NCBI GenBank assembly: GCA_963682025.1 | Contig: OY821517.1 | Coordinates: forward strand, 52,154,162 to 52,218,161 | DNA from: Cordilura impudica | Lineage: Eukaryota > Arthropoda > Insecta > Diptera > Scathophagidae | Direction: 5' to 3' | Length of the DNA stretch: 64,000 bases | Made by a program: the position numbers and the translations under genes | Notes under the pieces: model-generated | What the model saw: only the letters and a program-made list of their open reading frames with translations | Database searches by the model: none | Told to the model about the DNA's origin: nothing | Shown here: piece by piece, positions 50,501-59,500 of the stretch | Numbering within the stretch: the stretch's first letter is position 1 | How the letters are laid out: every line of letters begins with the position of its first letter

Positions 50501-53500
50501 TAATTCTTCTTTTTTAATTTTTTATTTTTCATGTTTAGTTCTTCTTTAATTTTTTATTTGTCCTTTTTTATTTCTCATTTTTTATTTTTAATTTTTTATT
50601 TTTAATTTTTTATTTTTCATATTTCATTTTTTATTTTTAATTTTTAATTTTTATACCCTATACCACTATGTGGCTTGGGTATAATGACTTTGTGCTGCTG
50701 TTTGTAACAACCAAAAATATTTGACCTAGACCCATCTTTAATTATACCGATCGAATTAGAATCACTTTCTGAGTTGATTTAACAATGTCCGTCCGTCCGT
50801 CCGTCCGTCCGTCTGTGTGTCCATGTAAAGCTTGTAATCAAACTGCAGGTCGCAAATATGAATATATTTTGATGAAATTTGGTACATAAGCTTTTATCGG
50901 CCATGGGATGAACGCTATTGAAATTAGTGAGAATCGGTCCATGTTCAGACCTAGCCCCCATACAAATTACCCATATGAAATCGACATAAATTGCCATAAG
51001 ATCCAAATTGTCATATAGATCTTACTCAAATTTGGTTTGTATGCGTTCATTACATCCACTAATGAGTAGTCCAAAAATGATCCCTTTGACCCCATATAGA
51101 GCTGCTTCTCGATCTTCACTTAAATCTATTAAAAAACAAAAATATTGCACTGATTCTTCTCAAATTTTGTTTGTACATATTTTTGCAAAATACAAGAGAC
51201 TTTACCAAACATGATCAGGATCGGTCCATTTTTGGACCTAGTCCCTTTTTAGATATAGCATCCGATATGAACTTTTTCATATCTGCAGCCAAAAAAATTA
51301 ATAAAAATCCCACTCAAATTTGGTTTTTGCTTATTTTCAATGTGCAGTTAGTTGGGCCTAAGAGATAGGGTTTCTAAACGCATGGTATAGGGTATCGTAT
51401 AGTCGGTCTAGACCGACTATAATTTTCTTACTTGTTTATTTTTCATTTTTAATTTTTATACCTTATACCACTATGTGGCTTGGGTATAATGACTTTGTGC
51501 TGCTGTTTGTAACTACCAAAAATATTTGAACTAGACCCATCTTTTATTATATCGATCGAATCAGAATCACTAACTGATTCGATTTAACGATGTCCGTCCG
51601 TCCGTCTGTGTGTCCATGTAAACCTTGTAATCAAAATGCAGGTCGCAAATATGAATATATTTTGATGAAATTTGGCATATAAGCTTTCATCGGCCATAGG
51701 ATGAACGCTATTGAAATTGGTGAGAATCGGTCCATGTTCAGACCTAGCCCCCATACAAATGACCCCTATGAAATCGACATAAATTGCCATAAGATCCAAA
51801 TTGTCATATAGATCTTACTCAAATTGGGTTTGTATGAGTTTATTACATCCATTAATGATCCCTATGGGACAACTCTTAGTCATAGGCCCCATATAGAGCT
51901 GCTTCCCGATCTTCACTTAAATCTATCAAAAAAACAAAAATATTGCACTGATTCTTCTCAAATTTTGTTAGTATATATTTTTGCAAAACACAAGAGACTT
52001 TACCAAACATAGTCAGGATCGGTCCATTTTTGGGCCTAGTCCCCATATAGATATAGAATCCGATATGAACTTTTTCATATCTGCAGCCAAAAATATTAAT
52101 AAAAATCCCACTCAAATTTGGTTTATGCTTATTTTCTATATCCACTTAGTGGGACCGAAGAGATAGGGTCTCTAAACGCATGGTATAGGGTATTATATAG
52201 TCAGTCTCTACCGACTATAATTTTCTTGTTTATTTTTCATTTTTTATTTTTCATTTTTAATTTTTTACTTTTCATTTTATATTTTTTATTTTTCAGTTTT
52301 CATTTTTTATTTTTCATTTTTAATATTTCGTTTTTAATTTTTTATTTTTAATTTTTTATTTTTTGTTTTTCAGTTTTTAATTTTTTATTTTTAATTTTTT
52401 ATTTTTCATTTTTTATTTTTTATTTTTCATATTTCATTTTTTATTTTTAGTTTTTTATTTTTCATTTTTATTTTTTTATTTTTAATTTTTAATTTTTATT
52501 TTTTTATTTTTAATTTTTAATTTTTTGTTTTTAATTTTTTATTTTTAATTTTTTATTTTTAATTTTTCATATTTAATTTTTTATTTTTCATTATTTACTT
52601 TTCATTTTTCATTTTATATTTTTTATTTTTCAGTTTTTATTTTTCATTTTTAATATTTCGTTTTTCATTTTTTATTTTTAGTTTTATATTTTTCATTTTT
52701 AATTTTTTGTTTTTCAGTTTTAATTTTTTATTTTTCATTTTATATTTTTCATTTTTTTATTTTTAATTTTTAATTTTATATTTTTCATTTTTGTTTTTTG
52801 TTTTTCATTTTTTATTTTTCATATTGCATTTTTTAATTTTTACTTTTCATTTTATATTTTTTATTTTCAGTTTTCATTTTTTATTTTTCATTTTTAATAT
52901 TTCGTTTTTCATTTTTTATTTTTCAGTTTTATTTTTAGTTATATATTTTTCTTTTTCATTTTTTGTTTTTCAGTTTTTATTTTTTTTTATTTTTCATTTC
53001 ATATTTTAAATTTTTTTATATTTAATTTTTAATTTTATATTTTTCATTTTTGTTTTTCATTATTTATTTTATTTTTTATTTTTTTTATTTTTATTTTTCA
53101 TTTTTTACTTTTCATTTTTCATTTTATATTTTTTATTTTTCAGTTTTCATTTTTAATTTTTAATTTTTAGTATTTCGTTTTTCATTTTTTCTTTTTAATT
53201 TTATATTTTTCAGTTTTTATTTTTCACTTTTTTTATTTTTAATTTTTTTATTTCTAATTTTTAATTTTATATTTTTAATTTTTTGTTTTTAATTTTTTAT
53301 TTTTCATTTTTTGTTTTTCATTTTTTATTTTTCATTTTTCAGTTTTCATTTTTTATTTTTCATTTTCAAACAGGTTATTACTTATCATAATTACTTCACC
53401 AATACAATCATAAGTCACACCGATTTTGTCTTAATGTGTACTGTGAAATAAAAAGTAACCCCCGCATAGATGTTTACACATGAAAAATTATAACCAATAA

Positions 53501-56500
53501 TCAGTTGTCCAAAAATATATAAAGCAGATTCCCGATCTTCAATTTAATCTATCAAAAAACAAAAATTTTCACAGATTTTTCTTTTTGAGAATAATAGCAG
53601 TCCATTTTCTGTCTTAGTCCCCATATAAAAATAACATCAGATATGAACTTTTTCATATCTATAAACTGCTGGCTAAAGTCGCGGCGCTCGGTTGCATTAT
53701 AGTGTTGTTGGTGACTGAATTCGAGAACTCAAATATTTGTTATCGTTGGTTTTGAAAATTAAGAAAATCGGTCTATTAAATTAAATATTATAAGAGAAAA
53801 TGTCAAGAAACCCCTAAAATTTTCTTACAAAACTGATCATGTTGGCATTTGTTTGGTGAGCAGCTAGATTTTACAAATTCAAATTGAATGTCGTTAATTA
53901 CTATGGTACAACGATTGAACCATTTGAACCAGGGGCCAAATCACCGTAGTCGTTATCGAAATTTTTTGATCAAAATTATTTTATTTACCAAAATAAAATG
54001 CTAAGAATAATTTTACTCTGTCATAGTTACCGAATTATAGCCCCCAGTTAAGAGTAAAAGTGAAACGAGTGTTCATGTTTGTCCGTCTTCTTTAAATAAT
54101 AAACCAAAATATGAAATATCGATTGATTTTACTCAATATCGAATGCGGTGATTTGGACCCAGCAATGTCAACTTTTTTCATGTAAAAAGAGGTAAACAGC
54201 ATTTCAAAATGCGCTAAATTAGAATGAAACGAGAAGTGATAAAAGTAGTTAGAATTTGATGTTTGAATATCAACAAGTAAGACAATTATAGTCGGTCTAG
54301 ACCGACTATATACGATACCCTATACTATGCGTTTAGGGGCCCTATCTCTTAGGTCCAACTAATCAGATATAGAAAATAAGCATAAACTAAATTTGAGTTT
54401 CATTGTTATCGGATGCTATATTTATATGGGGACTAGGTCAGAAAATGGATTGATCTTGACCATATTTGGTTAGGTCACTTATTTTTTGCAAAAACATACA
54501 AACCAGATTTCGGAAACATGCGAGCAATCTTTTTTTTTTATAGATTTTAGTGGACATCGGGAATCAGCTTCATATGAGGTTTTTTTATTTTTGTATTACT
54601 GATAAACGTATGTCAAACCCAATTTGACCGAGATCTATGTGATAATTTGAATATTATGGCATATTAAGTCGTTCTCATAGGGGTCATTTGTATAGGGACT
54701 AGGTCTGAACATAAACCGATTTTCACCAATTTTAATAGCGTTCATCCTATGGCCGATAGAAGCTTGTACACGAAATTTCATCAAAATATATTCATTATAT
54801 ATTTGCAAACTGTAGTTTGATTACAAGGTTTACAGGAACACACAGACGTAAGGACGGTCATTGCTAAATCGATTCAGAAAATGATTCTGAGTGGATCGGT
54901 ATAATAAAAGATGGGTCTAGGTAAAATATTTTTGGTATTTGCAAACATTAACACAAAGTCTTATACCCTGACCATATAGTAGTATAGGGTATAATAATAA
55001 AAACTAGCAGAGCCCAGCCCTCGAAAGTGGAGTGAAAATTCTAGGAAATTATATTTTTTCATTCATAAATAATTTAATAAGAGCTAATCAAGTTTAGCCA
55101 ATTCACAATTCTACACAAATTTAATAAACACACACAGCATATAGTTTTTATGTGAAGCTTGAATATGTGTTTTATGCATGTGTTTGTAGCAACTTTAAAT
55201 GAATTTTACTCAAAAAAAAAAAAAAAATTTATCAGATGGTGCAAATCTGTAAATATGGTGTATATCTGCAAAGAAATACCTTCAAAGGGTGTATTTTTTG
55301 TAAAAATCGGTTGGTAATTGAAGGTCCAAAATATGTTACAAGAAAAAGCCTTGCCTATTAATACTATAGATAATACGTCAACAATTTTTATTACAACTGA
55401 TCATTTTCAAATAAAAGTGCATCCTCATGTTCAGGCTTTTTTATGGTTTTTATCAGAGTTCAGAAAAAAACACACACTGAATAAAAAACTCGTACATATG
55501 TATATGTAAACAAACATAGCTCAGACCAACAAACACATATTTTTATTTTCATATCAATTATGTGTGTTTCTAAAGTTTGTACGGTGCTGAACACATCATG
55601 ACTGTGTTTCGTTTTAATATTTCGTTATCTATATGAACATTTTTCTATCGCGTATTTTTTGTTTCGAACATACACAAGGTTCAGAAAATACACACATGAA
55701 ACACACAATGTTCTGTTCTAAAGCAGCCAACACATATTTTTATTTTCATATCAATTATGTGTTTCTAAATTTTGTACGGTGCCCAACACAATCATGACTG
55801 TGTTTCGTTTTAATATTTCGTTATCTACACGAAAATTTTTTTATCACGTATTTTTTGCTTCGAACACACATATTCGAGTGTAGCTTTTTAGTTCGTTTTC
55901 TTGCACGTGTACTGCTAAAAAAAACAGAACATGTTCTTCAACGCGTACATTTAAAAATTTAAACATTATCCACTCGCGATCGGAAAAAGCGAAATTAAAT
56001 CATAAACAACATATTAAATTTCTATTGTTTTTTATTTTATTACTATCTTTTTATTTTATTTTTTTTATTTTTATTATTATTTTTTTATAACTGCTAATGA
56101 ATTATTGTAGATTTTTTGAATAAATTTGGTTGAAACAATTGTTGACATTATTATAGGGTTGTTTCAGATTTTTCCGATCGCTAGTGGATAATGTTTTAAT
56201 TTTTAGATGTACGCGTTGAAAAACATGTTCTGCATATTTAACACTACACGTGCAAGAAAACGAACTTTAAAATAAAGCTACACTCGAACCTGTGTGGGTT
56301 ATGTGTGTTCGAAACAAAAAGTACGTGATAGAAAAATTTTAGCGTAGATAACGATATAGTAAAACGAAACATAGTCATGATGTGTTCGGCACCGTACAAT
56401 TTTTTGAAACACACATAATTGATATGAAAATAAAAATATGTGTTGGCTGCTTAAGAGCAGAACATTGTGTGTTTCATGTGTGAATTTTCTGAACCTTGTA

Positions 56501-59500
56501 TGAAAGATTGATTTTTTAATACGTTTGAAGTGAATTAATGTTAGTAGAAATATTTAATGACTTTTTATAATTAGCACAATATTAATATTACATTTTTAAT
56601 CCACATATGTATTAAATAACTTTAAAAACTTCGACTTCACGGTTTCAGTCTGGAAATTACAAAATATTTATAACTAAACTACGTTAATTTAAAAAAAGGA
56701 TATTCATTGACTGAACTTTTGAAGTTATATACTTCAATAGAAAAGAATTCAGTTTCATTTCCCTTTTTCTCGTATAAAATTAATAACATTTTCAGATTTT
56801 TTTTTTTTTTTTGGGGAAAAATATGCAATGAAATGTTTTAAAATTATATGAGAATTTATCTCTTAACTAATAAATAATAGATATTGGAAACACAATTAAT
56901 TCTTTTTTTGATAATTTATTTGTCCGATTCTTCAATATTACTATCAAAACTGGTCTTTTCAAAACTAGAACTATAAGCAAACTATAAGAAAATCTCACAA
57001 AGTGGAAAATCGATCTCATACTTTGTATAATCTTATTTTCAGTAGATAAAATTATCCTGCTTGCTACTCTTTTTACTGTTCGTATATCTGATAAAACTAA
57101 GGCCACCCGGCAAACGTCGTTCTGCTTAACATAATTATTTTATTCCAAGATTTGTTTTGATATGTACGAGTATTGCCATTAGGAATTTATTTAATAAGAA
57201 TGGAATGAAATTCAATGTTATTTTAATGCAAATCTTATTTTCGATTTATTAAATTCCATCTTGTTTTACATAATACAATGATCATCTAATCTTAGTAAAA
57301 AATAATTTATTGTAAGCCAACGTATGGACAATACTTTTTTGTTTCTTAATTTTCGGCATATATAAACAAATCGTTTGGCTTACTAACTCTGGAACAGGCT
57401 ATATATAATTGTCCAAATCCAAGCCGGAGACTTGCATCGACTGGCCTTAAGAGCTCCACCTATCGGGTATTAATTTTGCCAAAGACTTTCCTTTTATTTA
57501 AATATTATATGGTGTGAATTTCAACCAAATCGGTTAATAAATAACCATTTTCAAAAAAAGCGCCCCAGCACCACTTCAGGTGGCAAATCGTCGCATTCGC
57601 TATCGAGTAAAATCAATCGAAATTCAATATTTTGGTTTATTATTTAAAGAAGACGGATAATCGTCAGACCTCGTTTCACTTTTACTGTGACAGAGTAAAA
57701 TTACCCTTAGTATTTTATTTTGGAAAATAAAAAATAATTTCGATCGAAAAATTTCGATAACGAATGCGACGATTCGACCCCAGTGCAAAATGGTCAGGCA
57801 TACATAGATTTTATTTATTAAGATCCAATTATTACTTTGTATGGGGGCTACCACGCCCATTTATCCGTTCCCACACATTTTCAGGAAGGCTACTTTCATA
57901 AATAAAAGATACGTCACCCAAATATCTCTCGATCATAGTTCACAAAATATATGATACTAGCTGGGCCCGGTCCGAGGTGCTGGACCTAAGAAAACATTTG
58001 GTTTTTATATAGCATCTTTATTTTAACACACAGTGTCGGACAAAAGTAAAGCACGAACTCCCCCGAAAGTTTTAGCAGATATCTAGGTACAATATTAAAA
58101 TTTGATTTTGCCACACCTCCACCGCCCACAGAACAAAAATCAATTATCAGACTTCACAGTGTCACCCGCCAGACTATACTGAAGATTTCCTGATAATTTC
58201 ATTAAAATCGGTCCATCCATTTTTATATATATAGATGCCATTTGTGGTACATTATTAAAAATTTATTTTGCTACACTCATCCGCCCACAGACCAAAAATC
58301 AGACTTCACAGTGTCACCCGCCAGGCTATTATGAAGATTCCCTGAAAATTTCATCAAGATTCGGTCCAGCATTTTGGAGTCCATACGGAACATACACATA
58401 TACATTCATTTTTATTTATATAAATTTAATAACTATTTTGTATGGATGGTGCCATGGCTACCGCTCAGATACCCCCATTTTCAGCACGCCCATTTAAAGG
58501 CATAATGGATGACCTCACACAATTTACAAAGCTCTACCTGTCATAGTACTCGAGATATGTGATATTGAATAATTTCTTTGTATGGGAGGTGCCACGCCTA
58601 CTGATCCGATACCGCCCATTTTCAACACTGCTACTCACAAGCCTTATGATATTGAAAATTCACTTTGTATGGGAGGTGACTTGCCCACTTATCCGATCCC
58701 ACTCTAACACGCATAAGAACACTATGGAGCACCAAACGAACATATGGTGGGATTATAAGGGTAGCTTCAGTAGTTCAACCGTAATGCGATTACATACTTG
58801 CGCTCCAATGTTTGTATATATTAAGATCTATATTAATAGGCTGGGCGATTTTTTGTGACCGATGTTTTGTTCTACCGTTTTATCCCGATTGTGACCAAAC
58901 GTATATTTGAAAGGTATTTCTTTTTAGCCGTTTTGCAGATTTACAGATTTTTAAATTTTTTCTTTTATTTTGAGTAAATTGCAATTAAAGTTGATACTAA
59001 CACATACATAAAATTATACATATGCTATGTGTGTTTTATTAAATTTGTTAATGAGTTTGTTATCTTCATTCACAATAATAATTAAACATAAGAGTGTTGG
59101 TTTGTGAATTGGTTAAGTTGAAAAAAAAGCTGCCTAGAAATTGCACTCGAATTTCGAGCGCTGGAATCTGCTAGTATAAATTATTGTTTAACACGAAAAA
59201 AAAGTGTTAAATCTAGCGCGAAAAACGCGAAAGTTGGCGTCGCTGATTTGAACAGAACAATTTTGAATTTTTAGAAAAAATTTCAATACTGTTTAGATCA
59301 AATTCTAATTCAATTATTTTCTAAGTTCCTTCCTAAACATATAAAAGAATTCACTTTCAACGTACTGAACATCGCTGTATAACTTGTTTTCTTCTTAAGG
59401 AATTAATGTCTCTGTTTGCTTTTTCTAGTGATGGCCGCTATTATGAAACAGTTAAAGCGAATTTTGAACGTGCCGACCGTGTTACTGTCGTACGTACCAC

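Larger units (their letters stand above)
50320..53480 (-). mobile_element. Family A (Helentron-like) element hosting two family B copies
   Basis: The right end (ATCATGTGAGTCCGATCACA to GCAGGGGCTCTGCTAATATA) is at 50328-50500 and the left end (TTCACCAATACAATCATAAG to CATAGATGTTTACACATGAA) at 53390-53480. The core in between is the complement of the A-rich words (TTTTTATTTTTCAT), interrupted at 50652-51435 and 51457-52231 by two family B copies in the same orientation. Confidence 0.75.

Noticed and set aside
55318..55509. 63-codon plus-strand frame as an exon
   Set aside because: It begins within a degraded Helitron and runs into repeat sequence; no splice sites fit the F-box gene.
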